From Luscinia megarhynchos (taxonomy: Eukaryota; Chordata; Aves; Passeriformes; Turdidae), in NCBI GenBank assembly GCA_034336665.1, contig JAPFBE010000002.1, positions 4,820,146-4,884,145 on the forward strand: a DNA stretch of 64,000 nt, read 5' to 3'. The stretch's first letter is position 1. The number at the start of each line of letters is the position of its first letter. A program made the position numbers and the translations under genes. This document shows, piece by piece, positions 39,601-51,289 of this stretch. The notes under the pieces were generated by a model. That model saw nothing but the letters and a program-made list of their open reading frames with translations, did not search any database and had not been told where the DNA came from.

Positions 39601-41930
39601 CACTGAGAATACTTGCTTCCAAGATTTCAGTGAATCGTATTTCTGCTGCAGAGACCATTTTATCTCTGCCAATTGGTCAGAAATTATCTAAGGAATCTCA
39701 TACAAGTCTCACTTTTCCACCTCATTGTTTTCAAAAAGTTCTCAGAATCCTTGCTAGCATAGACAACATGATGTTTGCCTTCATATACCTGGGGTGGGGC
39801 AGGGAATGGGGGGTGGTGGTGGGAGAGCTTAACTTCTCTTTATGCCACCTGTCATATTCCTCACCAACCACACAATCACAAAATAAACCATATTTCACCT
39901 GCCTTTTAACTGTCTCTGGCAACACTCCTTTATTCATTATCCAACAGTATTACTGGCCTATCTCAGGTCATAGGATAATTGCTTAATAAATTAACTTCAC
40001 CATTTTCCCAAGAGGATCTGGACTACACAGACACAGTCTGCTAGGTGCTCAGCTGTCATAAACTGTTCAAAAAGGCCAAGTTAGGACAAATAAAAAAATG
40101 AAAAATATGACTGAAATATAAGTGAAAATATAAAAATATAAGTGAAATTTTCAAAGCATCCTATGGCTATGAAGATAAATTCTTTTTTATTTTAAAATGC
40201 TTCCACTGTGGTTTTGGTTTTTTATAATTCCAAAGTATTTTGTTTCTTAGGTTCTCTCAACTTCTCAATGCCTTTCTGGCCTCTTCCCATAGCTACAGGT
40301 TTCCTCTAGAATTCCACCCAACATAGCAGTTTATCTGGCTATTAAAAAAATCTAGGAGCTAGACTTGGAGCAGCCACAATCTGACACTGGATCCAAGACT
40401 GCTTGGACACTGCTTCAATCACCCTTGCAGGGCAAGGGCTGCTTCTGTACTGGAGTAGAGAGAGGCAAAATGGATGGGTTCTGCTGCTGCCACCCAAATT
40501 TTGAAGGGAAGGTTATACTGACTCCACCTTGTTAATATAATCTTTCTTCTTCTCCAGAGGAAAAAGGATTGCAAACCCAAAAAGATCCAACTGAAACCAG
40601 CTAGGCAGCAAAGTTTGAAGTAGGAGAGAAAAAATATTCCCTGGGAAATGGCATGTCCCATTAACTATAGTCATAAACTCATATGTGTGGAGGTACAGAA
40701 AGAAAATATGCATTTTTTAGTTTCAGGTTTTGTCCCATAAGAGCCAGAATAACTTTATAGAGACACCCATCACAACTTCGTCACAACCACAGCTCTCAGC
40801 TGTGGAATGATTAAATCCCAGAATTAATGCAAGCATTTCCTAGGCTAAATAAAATTCTGTCAAGCCTGATTTCCATAGCTGGATTATGCCTTCTTAGGTT
40901 TGAGCAAGACAGCCAAGATTAGCCAAAATCTTTCAAAATGGAAGCCCACCTAAAATAGCCTTGGCTTCATTATCAGGTCTAATTTTACTGAGTTATATCT
41001 TTGTCACGAGCCTAAAGAACTCTGCTACACATAGGACAAAATTGTGAGCTCCTTATCTCTACCTCAGAGGAACTCCAGACAACCAGGAAGCAGTTTCACA
41101 GTCTGTATTAATCTTTGCAGTGCAGAGGCTGCTGAAGTTTTGCATGCAATAGCTCAATATTTACCCAGACCTGTATGTAGGGGCACAACCTTGCCTTTAA
41201 ACAGGAGCTCACCACCGCTGCTAAAGAAGATAAAGAAGTGGAAGATGAGAGCTCATTTTTCCCTGTGGTGTCAGAAGCTGGCCACCTTCCAAACAGCTAG
41301 GTGGTTTTCCTGAAAACTCACTACCAGTATTCACAGCTACTGCCTCAGATGTTTAACAGAGGAAGGGGGAGAAGGTTCAAGGTAGTAACTGAATTTACCT
41401 GTGACACTTCGTTTCATTGGAAACCCCTTATTTTTGCTAAGAAGATGTTCACATGCTCCCCTCAAATACTGCCAGTTTAATTACACCTTCAATAATTCAG
41501 ACAGTGGTTGCTCAGGCTTCCCAGTTGAATTATTAATTAGCAGAGTGGAAAACCCCATAACTGAGCATGTGAGGTGGAGCACTCTAGGAATGCAGCTGCG
41601 GCTGCACAGGCACAACATCTGGGAGCTATTCTCCATCTGAGCCTAATCTCACATCTCCAAGCACACAGGATCTGCCTTCTTCCCTCCCTGCTTCCCTCTC
41701 TTTCTGTCTTTTTGTTTTTCTTCCTTAAGAACTCTTTGCATCACCTTTCCTGAACAAAGCTTTTATATGGCTTCCCCCAGTAAACTGGGGGAAATTCCAG
41801 GTCCCTCCCAAACACATTTCAAAGCAGGACATCAGAAGGAAGGAAACATTTGTTTTCAGGAGCTAGGGAAGAACATGAGCTACCTCAGACTTTAGTGGGA
41901 ATGAAGATAAGGGTTTTGTACAATAGCTAA
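36651..41930. other. Intergenic sequence with no recognised gene
   Basis: No exon is supported. The stretch 38440-39200 is more GC-rich than its surroundings and open in several frames on both strands (156 codons plus, 89 codons minus), which points to base composition. A G-quadruplex motif lies at 39791-39813. Confidence 0.5.
39791..39813 (+). other. G-quadruplex motif in AT-rich intergenic DNA
   Basis: Four G-runs (4, 4, 3 and 6 G) with loops of 1, 2 and 3 bases: a tight canonical G4 pattern, followed by further ggt repeats to 39823. Confidence 0.7.
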
Positions 41931-42117
41931 CAATGAATTGTTAGGGTTGGAAGTGACCTCTGAAGATCATCTAGTCCACAATCCTTGGAAGAATCCACAA
42001 TCCACTCCCACAATCCTTGGAAGAAAATATGGGAAGAAGGTGTCCCTGCCCATGGCAGAGGGGTTGGAGCTAGATGATCTTTAAGGTCCCTCCCAACCCA
42101 AACCATTCCATGATATA
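41931..42117. mobile_element. Pair of CR1 3' ends in inverted (head-to-head) orientation
   Basis: 41931-41975 is the reverse complement of a CR1 3' tail (gggttggaagtgacctctga, agatcatctagtcc). 42030-42117 is a CR1 3' tail in sense (aaggtgtccctgcccatggc, tagatgatctttaaggtccc, ending ttccatgatat). Between them the 18-mer ccacaatccttggaagaa occurs at 41976-41993 and again at 42008-42025, a short direct duplication. Confidence 0.8.
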
Positions 42118-44284
42118 ACAGATGGGTCAGAGATGTGGCTATAGTGAAACAAACTGGATAGCTTCACTGGGACAAAGGAATATGGAAAGCAAGAGGGAGA
42201 ACGGATTTGGGATTATACATGAAATGGCAGAGAGAAAGTAAAAAGGCCCTTTTTCATGACATAATTAACTATCCTTATGGCAGCTTTCTTTCAGTTGCTA
42301 AATTTGCATATATGCTTCTCATAGTGATCCACATTTCTAGTTATTAACTTGTGACAAGGTCATCCACTTGAAAAGAATTTATGAACAAGGCAATGAAGTA
42401 ATTAATTTCCCTGTTGAGAGAACTTGTTTAGTCAATAAAAGTTCTTAAAAGATTAAGAAATTTTCTGCTACTTGGAAGAATATACGGACTATGTGTGAAT
42501 AAGTAGCAGGAAAAAACCCTTTCCCCTTAAGAAGCATGATGGGCTAATTAAACCACTTCTCATACACGGATACAATATTAAAAATTAATTAATTACAAAA
42601 CATGGCTTTCTGCTGGCTTCAAGAAAAACCGTGCATAAATTAACTGAAAGGTATAGCAGCCAAATACACTCCAAGGCAAGGGAATCAAAACTGTGATGGT
42701 CACTATGGGATATACAATCCATAACTGGTGGTGGTGATCCATAAGTAGCAATCCACTCTGTCTTTGCATGACCCTATGAGATTAATGTGCTTACAGCACT
42801 ATCTTGGCACTTATGATGAGATCTCTGTTTTTCCTATAGAGCACCAGCACTGAGTACTCTCCAGCTGTTCAGTCCCCTTTCCCCTCCATACACATTTCCA
42901 CATTGCTGCTTTTCTGATAATCCCCCATGGCCTTGGGACTTTCCTCTGTAGCTGAAACAAGATATAAAGCCATATTAATCTCAAAATAATGAGTCAGACC
43001 TCTTCTTCTACATGTTGCCAGCGCCTTTGAAGCTGATCAGAGATAGAAAGAAATGGATACACATCTCTGGGTGAGCAAATGAAGGCTCCTTCCCAGCACG
43101 GGCTCCTCATCATTGTTAGTGTTATGTATTGCTGCCACTGGAGCTGTGCAGGCACAAAGCCGTCTTTTGTAGGGGCTGAGTGTCACTGAAGCACAATGTC
43201 CTTTTCTTCGTAGGAAAATACCGACTGGAAAGAAGTCAACAAGGTACAGGGAGTCCTCCTTGTTTATTGACTGTCTCAGGGACTGAATGCTGAAAGAAAT
43301 TTGCACCAAGTTGTTGACCAGTTCTGGAGCCTTGGCTCAGGATTTCGCTTTGCTGGAAAACGCTCTAGGAAGAGACAGTAATTGTGCCAGTCCAGGATTT
43401 CAAACCAAAAAATGGAGGAAGTCTGAGCATAGTGCTTTGTTTCTACCCTGCACAAATCCATTTTTTTGCAAAATCCAGAGGGACTACTGCAGAGCCCAGC
43501 AATAGCTGGCTGGAAATACAGAACCATGCTTTTCCCCATGTATGCTGCTTAGATCAGTAGTTTAACAAAGGTGAAATTAGCCCTAAGGCCAAACACAGAA
43601 AATAGGAGGAGAACATCAGGAAAATCAGGCTGTATAAAATGTAAGACCTTCTTTTAAAAAAGGTAATAAACAGCTAGCATTTTCTTAAAATTTTGAATGG
43701 GGAAAATAAGAGATTAGGTTGGGAAATCACAAGACATGCCAAAAGTATGTGCATTTTGGCAGGGCAGTAAGCAGCAAAGGGGAGCCCATCATGGCTGAAT
43801 TACAAATTACAATGCAAAGGTCTAAAGATTCAAGCATTGCAGTAAGAATTGCCTCATGGATGGAGTCTGGGAAAGCAGAGCACAAAGAGGCCATGGAAGA
43901 CAATAGAAGGCAGTTCTTGCAGCAGCAATAAGCCCCAAAGTTGGTGCCTCTGCTCCTCCTGCCTCTTCAGAACCCTAAGGTCAGATAGTTGTTATTATTT
44001 ACCACAACTACTCCTCTGAGACTTAAAGGAAGATGTTGAATGATGAAATTTAGATCCCTATTACCTGACAAATGTAACTGTGGATTTCACTCTTGAAGTA
44101 GGGGCCTTGTAACTCACATTTTTCTCACAGCTTTTTCTGCTCTTTTATGGAGAACTACTTGTAGTCATGACTAACAGTGAATATATAAGAGAAATTCTCT
44201 TGGGATACAAATACAGAATTCACAAAAAGCAACCTGTCTAACAATGCTGTCTACAGCTTTCAAATTCAGCAATGAGCTTTCATC

Positions 44285-44300
44285 TTTTTTTTTTTTTTTT
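44285..44300. repeat. Poly-T run
   Basis: Sixteen consecutive T, followed by acctccacag. No retroposed gene is seen on either side. Confidence 0.8.
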
Positions 44301-47300
44301 ACCTCCACAGGCTGGGAAACCTCAGAGAAACATATTTAGCTCTGGTCATCGCTTTTTCATTTCAGCTTAACCTGTGCAAAGAACGGAGTGTTGCTTAAAA
44401 TCTCAAATTCTCCTTCATATTTGTGAGACCCAAATGTAACTATAAGGTCTGTCAAAGGTTATGGAGTCTTTCTCTTCCTGCTTCCAGTTCAATGTTCCCG
44501 ACACAGATAGAATTCTTGAAAATCATATTAACAAAGCTGATATCTATGCTCTTGGGAAGATATAGTCATTGCAATAAGGGTTATTATAACATCAATAAAC
44601 CAAAAAGAATTAAATTACTTTTGATCAAAACTGACTATTCTCCATTGGTTGCCTGTTGAATTTGTATCAGCCAAATCAGCCAGATGAGGAAGATACACTC
44701 TGGTGGCTTTAAAATGAAGTACAACTCTTTGATCAGGAAGAAAAAGGAAGAAATTACTGCAAATTCTTTTCCTTCATATTTTTCAGTTTGAAGTGTCACA
44801 CAGGAAAAAAGATTTCTTTGGGAAATTTATCTAAACCAGTTCTTTGCACATTGGTACTGCTGGTTTTGCTTGTGCATGATCTCTGGATCGTATATTCCTG
44901 AGGTTTCTCTTCCTAACAATTTAAGTGCTTGTATTTTTGTATTGCTTTTTCTTTCTTTTCTTTTTTGTATTAGACATAATGTCTTGCTTATAGCAGATAA
45001 AGAAGGCACCTTATTTCTGGACCAAGAAGAAGCCTTTTACTTCTAGGATTACTCTTATTTTCAGATTTATACATTACAAATTCCTGGGGACAGATTCTGC
45101 CATTGTGGTCCAGCTGAGTCATACTTTTATAAATAACCTCACTGCACAGAATGGCTTTTCTTTCAGCGTAGACACTGTTTCTGCAGATGAGAAGTGATTT
45201 GGTTTGGTCCTAGGAAGCTTCCTGCAAAAATCTCACTGCTTTTCCTCTTGTTTTAAAGTGAAAAGGGGAATAAGAATCAATAAAGGGGGCATGATTTAGT
45301 AATAAACCAGATTTCCAGTTTATGTTAAAAGCTCTGGATAAAGACCATCATGAGCCTGTGCCCTATCAAATGTTTTCATGTATAGTATATTTGCAGTAGT
45401 TTACTTGATGAAGACACAAACCAGGCCACATTCACAGTCACGACAAGTGATATTTGTCATTATTCCCTCACCTGTGATAGCAGAGAACACAACAGGCTGA
45501 AAAATCTGCAAATAGCTCCATTTTCTTCCCCTGCCACCAACTGAGGGAGCAATTTTGAGAAATTCACTTGTTCTTTTGGCACTTCAGTTTGCCACCTGTC
45601 ACGTAGTGATCGTGCCATTTAGCTTCCAACACAACTTGCTACTACCAAAGTGATGTATGAGGGCATGGTGTTTGATCTGCACCCATTTCTGCAGGGCCAC
45701 ACACACGAGCGCTTTGCAGTTACTCACTTGCATTTCCTGCAGCAGCCCGTTGCTCTCCTTGTATTACACACACAGACACTGAATGCCTCTTACTTCTACA
45801 CACTTGACCTTCTTGGGCTTTAACTCTTCCTCCTCTCCTTTTCTGTAGTGACCCTGTGGCAATCTGCTCTGTGCTGCACAAAAATACCTGACAAATACTC
45901 ATCTGTGGCAAGAGAAATTGAAATGTGTGAGCATTCTCCCAAACTCCTAAAAGAATCCATTCTTTGTTCACAAATAACCTTATCCAAAGGACTGTGGCAC
46001 CTGGACCCTTGGGCTCAAGTGATGTATCATGAGGGGTGTTGAAAACAGACAAGCTTAATTTTTATTTCCTTGACTTCCATTTCAAAAATCAAAAGATTAA
46101 AAATAAAGATTTCATTATCTCATTAATTGACCTTTGTAACCAACAGCTTCATTTTTTTTATAGCAAGCCTGTCAGTCACTTGGAAATTACAACTTCATTT
46201 AAAAGAAATCCTATGGAAATCAACAGCTTTCTTGAAGATCAAGATATCATTTATCCTGTTTAAGAGAGACATAATTATGTAAGATATCTATAATTGGACA
46301 GACTCCTGATGTTTTTCAAAACACCTACTCTACTTGATCTGACTATGACTGAGTAGGAACTGTCAAAAGATGAATGAGTAGGAACTTCCAAACCCGGTGT
46401 ATTTAGAACAAATATTTCCTATTAGACTGGCCTGTCAATTTTGAGCCTTAAGCTATTCAGTATACCCTTTGAAAACCTCTATTATTTGTATTTAATAGTA
46501 ATCCCAGATTATAAAATGAAATATATATCTTCCCAACAGCCTGTTCAAAATCCTTAGTTCCGCTGAGAGAATGTCACATAATGTGCTCCAGAGCTACAGC
46601 ATAATGGCAAGCAGAGCTGTAAGCCATATTGATAGACAAGCTGATGAGCTGTGTGATGGGGCTGGGAATAGAAACAGCTTTAGCCTACCTTGGGAATGGA
46701 TGTAAAACTGGCAGCCCCATAAGCAGGGGCTCATTGCCCTTCTTACACCATGACACATGCTGCATTTCATAGTGCCTATTCCTCTTGCGCCTTGGTGAGC
46801 TGATTCCAAATTTAGGGCACATAAAGTGTTATCCTACCTTACAATCAGGACATGTCAGAACATTTCTGTGTGATTGTTTTGTGAGAACAGCTCCATCAGA
46901 AGAGTCTGTACCCTTTGAAGGAACCAAAGGAAACAGATACCTGTGTATTTGGATAAGTATATCCCAATTTTTCAAAATCTTAGGATTAGTTTAAAAGGTA
47001 GAACACGCTAGAAAATTATAAGCAAGGGCTGGATTCCTGCTGAGTGCTTTTCCAAATATTTTCTTCTTCATTTTCAACCCACCATCTTAGAACCAGGAAA
47101 TTTCCCTTTATTTAAAAAAAAACCCAAAAAACCAAACAAAACCAAAAAAAATTAAACCACAGGATTTAGCAATGGCACTCAGATAACTCCCTGCCATATT
47201 TTGTATGTTGACAATTCCCCAAAGGCTTTGTTTTGGGTCTTCTGCTCCAGTTTCAGTTTTCTTTTTCATAGATTTGTCTAGCACTTTAAATATGAAATTA

Positions 47301-48515
47301 ATCCTATAACCTTTCTTTTCTTCTAAGTATGTGTATAGTCCTCAGCTAGTGAGGAAAATATAGGAACTGAAACTGACATATAGGATGTTTGAAAGACATC
47401 AACTGATTAGACTCAATTTACTACATTCATCACAGGCAATCAGTTTTCAGCTGTAAACCAAACCTGTTTGGTGCCCAGCAGTAGTTTCCCAGGTACATGC
47501 TCAGCATTAAATACATGTACTTGCATACATCCATATGCCCACGTTTCAGTACATTGGACCAAATTCTCCCTTCAGTTATACACCACTGACTTCAACAGAA
47601 TCTCCTACCAATATAAGTAGGAGTATGCAAAACTGGATCCATCACTGCTGCATAGTCTACTTTCTTTGCATTCATTTCATGGGTTTTCCTTCCACTTGGC
47701 CTCATTCTTGAGTCTTCAGCATGTTAAGAGTGAAGTAAATTATTTGGAAACATCTCATATTTATTGATCCTCCTTCACAGCATAAATTACACAATGCAGT
47801 CATGTGAGATGAAAGAAGGAATTTTGTTAATATCTTACTTAAATATTAATTTACAAGTTCTAAAGACACAGGAACCTTTATCACTGCTATGCTTCTAAAA
47901 CATTTCAAACCTTTGATGGGGCACAAAATCTTCTATTGCCTTCTGAGCAACTAATATTTGTTAAAACACCACACTGGTTTCCTTTTCTTTCCAGTTTCTG
48001 TCTGCTGTTTACAAATAGATTCTTGTGGCTCCATGAATCCAAGACAATCATACCTTGAAATTCACTGGAATGCCATCAGACCTATTATTTTTGGGACTTT
48101 CTAGCTGCAAAAATTAGATGTCAACTATCTGAATACATAGGCATAGAAAGATATAGATACTGTTTTCTATAGGCATAGAAAGCGGTATGAAAAACCATCT
48201 GTAATTAAGGAGAAATTATAGGTAAAACTTCCATTTCAAATAATTCACCCAGCAAATAACCCAGCAAATAAGTGCATAAATATAAACAAAAGTGTATTAG
48301 TTCTCCATTAAGATTGAATTAAATCTAGTTGGAACAACTAATTACAATACATTAATTTCTATTTCATAACAATTATCATATTTTTCCTCATATTTATCAA
48401 ATTGAGTCTTTTCACAGAAGTTCTGCTTACACAGGTGCAAATTCTTTGAATCTGTTTCCTATTGCACTTGAGATCTTGGGCTTTTGCTTTGCACCTGCCT
48501 GAAATCTGCACTGCT

Positions 48516-48529
48516 CTGCCACCTAGTGC
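48516..48529 (-). promoter_or_regulatory. CTCF-like motif
   Basis: On the minus strand GCACTAGGTGGCAG matches 13 of 14 positions of the CTCF core CCASYAGRKGGCRS. It lies in AT-rich DNA, where such a GC-containing match is less likely by chance. Occupancy is unproven. Confidence 0.45.
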
Positions 48530-49495
48530 TTTGAAGGAAGGTATCTTATATCAAACGCCAGCACAGGATATCCAACAGAATAGATGTTTCTGTACAGAAA
48601 CATTTTATTAACATTTCCTCACTGAATGGGTGATTAAGGAGGAACTTGGTTTATCAGCCTCTGAGGATATCATAATTGATCACTGACAGAGATCATCTCT
48701 ATGCCTGCAGATCTTAGAAATATACAAAATTGTTTAGCAACAGGCATCTTTATATTTTAGGATATTACATCATCTTTATGGATCTTTCTAAAATGTAAAA
48801 TAAATTAATTTTTACATAAAATCCTCATAGAAGAAAAAACATAATCAAATATCACTTGTATTTAATAAGATGGATTTTTAAGACAAAAAATGTCTATTTC
48901 AACTTCTAGCAAGTACCCAAAGAATCAAAATGAAATTACTGGTGCATAAAAGCTTTGTTTGTAAATGTATTCTAAACCATAGCATTTGCAACAATGAACT
49001 TCCCTCTTGTTAATTTTAATTTACACAGCATCCAAAAGTGTGTTTTTATATTAGCACTACTGTGATTTATATTTTTAAAAATTACATTTAAACAGGGCTT
49101 ATTTCAAGTAACAGACCATTTTAGAGAGATTTTTATTTTTTACAATATTATTTGAAGGTAATGGAGCTTGACATCGGCAGAGTTAACAAGACAAAGCTAT
49201 GAAAGTGAGCTTTTCTCTTCTTTTGAAGGAAAAGTCATTCAAACGAGACTGCCCTGAGTCTCATTGAAGATAATTTCTTTTATGGAAAATTAACTGTACA
49301 ACATCAACTACGTATACAAATCTTCAATATTTATCTGTCGGTTCTAATTTTTCTTTTAGCTACCATGAATGCCAAATGATTTTCCCCTCACATTACTCAG
49401 AAACTACTATGAAACATTGTCAAGCATCTCTTGCCTGGATTGCATAAAAGCAGAATAAACATAAGCCAACATAAACTGTATGGCTATGAGATTAA

Positions 49496-50240
49496 TCACA
49501 GAATGGTTGGGGTTGGAAGGGACCTCTGGAGATCATCTAGCTCAAATCCCATCACCTTTCCAGGGACTGAGGTTAACTGGCTTGTAGCTCCTTGGATCCT
49601 GTCCTCCTTCTTGCTCTTCTTTGAAGTTTGAGTTCTCATGTACCTCTCCATGATTTTACAAATAACCCTTGGCATTTGAGGGTGCATCCCATCAAGGCCC
49701 ATGAATTTGTGGGTGTTAAGTTTGCCTTGACACCCAAAATGCTAATCTGATACTGATTGTACACATAATCTTTTCTCCAGACTCTTTTGCTTGCCTACAG
49801 AGCCAGAGATTCCAGAGGGCTGCCTGAGCAGTAAAGACTGAAGCAAAAAGTGATCTTCCATAACTCCACCTTCTCTGGATCCTTTGTCACCATCAGCAGT
49901 GAGCCCACGTTTTCCCAACACTTCCTGTTGCTACTGATACACTAGAGAGAGCCCCTGTTGTTGTCCTGGATATCCCTTGCCAGATTTAATTCCAAATGGA
50001 CCTTAGGCTTACAGATCTCATTCCTGTATACTCTGAAAACATTCCTATATCCCTCCCAAGTGCCCAAGAACCCTGCCCCTTTTTCCACAAGCTTCTATAA
50101 ACTTCCTTGTTCTATTCATGTTTAGCCAGAAGCTCCCTGCTCATCTGTGCAGGTGTTTTTGCCCCTTTGCTTGATTTCTTACCTGTAAGGATTCTCTGAT
50201 CTTGATCTTGATCTTGATCTTGATCTTTGAGGAAGTGATG
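49496..50240 (-). mobile_element. Rearranged CR1 LINE: 3' tail joined to the reverse-transcriptase region
   Basis: The plus strand opens with the reverse complement of a CR1 3' tail (tcacagaatggttggggttg, gacctctggagatcatctag) for about 45 bp. It then jumps straight into the reverse complement of the ORF2 region around LTSVPGKVM (49549 onward) and runs to the linker upstream of the RT domain. More than 1 kb of the usual 3' half is missing between the parts. It is either an internally deleted copy or two nested copies in the same orientation. Confidence 0.8.
50198..50227. repeat. (GATCTT)5 microsatellite within CR1
   Basis: Five perfect 6-bp copies at the inner end of the antisense CR1. The CR1 segment itself contains a GATCTTGAGCTTG-like sequence at this point, so the array probably grew from the element. 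Confidence 0.85.
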
Positions 50241-51289
50241 CCTGTTTGGCTTTTTTCCTACAGAACTGTTAAATACTAATATCTAAAAAGCAGCTGAGTA
50301 CAATTGGCAAGGTTTAATTGGTCCTATATGTGGACAAATCAAAGGACTCTCACTTCTTTCTAAAATACACTGCCCTGTGGGAAAGATGTGTGTGTGTATC
50401 TGCCTTATTGCTTGGCTAATCTCACCTCTAATGTGTCAGTCTCATCCCATGCAGCTCTGTCAAAAGTTAGCTTTCCACTCCACATCCTTCTGGACACCTT
50501 TTATCAGCTTCATTTCTGAACAAGCAAAAAATAGGCACGACTGGACTAAATCCTGTTTGGACAAATCAAAATGACTTATGTTGTTTGCTTGGATAGTGCC
50601 AACTGAATGGCATCAATTTACACTTATCAGCTTTCATTATGACCTTACCTTATGGAGGAAATGTAATATCTCCACTAACATCTGTTACTACCAGTTATGC
50701 TTCAAAGCATGGGATCCAGAGCATGAAAAGTAGAAGTGAAACATTCCAGTACACACCAGCCCACTCCTTAAGTAGGCATAAGGAGTTCAGCCAACTATGA
50801 AATGAAAACTATTGTGGAACGTGTGGTCCCGTGTCCTCCACTTTCGTATTCCTACAGTCCAAATTGCCACTTTTCTGACCCTGACAGAAGATCCCTACGG
50901 GGACATTCCCACCAAAAAACACATGATATAGAAAACAAGGGAACAGTTCTAAGTCAGCACAGCACCCTGAACCAGGAAGAAAAGGAGCACATACACTCAA
51001 GTGCCAAGGAAATAGAGGGACAGCCCAGACACAGGTAGTGTTCTGCTGAAGGGAGCAGTCCATTTGGTGACAGAGAAAAACAATGAAAGGAATAGGAGAG
51101 CCCACATTATCAACAAGTGGCTCCAGGGTTAGTGTCATCAGCAGAATTTTGGGTTCTTTGATCATGTGGCAACTTTTATGGCATCTGGCCTGCAGGAACT
51201 GGACGGGCTCCATCTCTCTGTTAAGAGCAGAAATATTTTACCTCAAACTGGCAGAACTCATTGAGAGGGCTTTATACTATGTTTGAAAG
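50241..51289. other. Unique intergenic sequence between two CR1 copies
   Basis: No exon, RNA gene or repeat is recognised. Short ORFs up to 134 codons on either strand show no known domain and overlap each other. Confidence 0.5.

Larger units (their letters stand above)
42118..49495. other. Long AT-rich gene-free stretch
   Basis: No exon or transposon is recognised. Notable: a cluster of TAATTA-type homeodomain sites at 42543-42597, a 16-T run at 44285-44300, and a CTCF-like motif at 48516-48529. Most of it is strongly AT-rich single-copy sequence. Confidence 0.5.
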
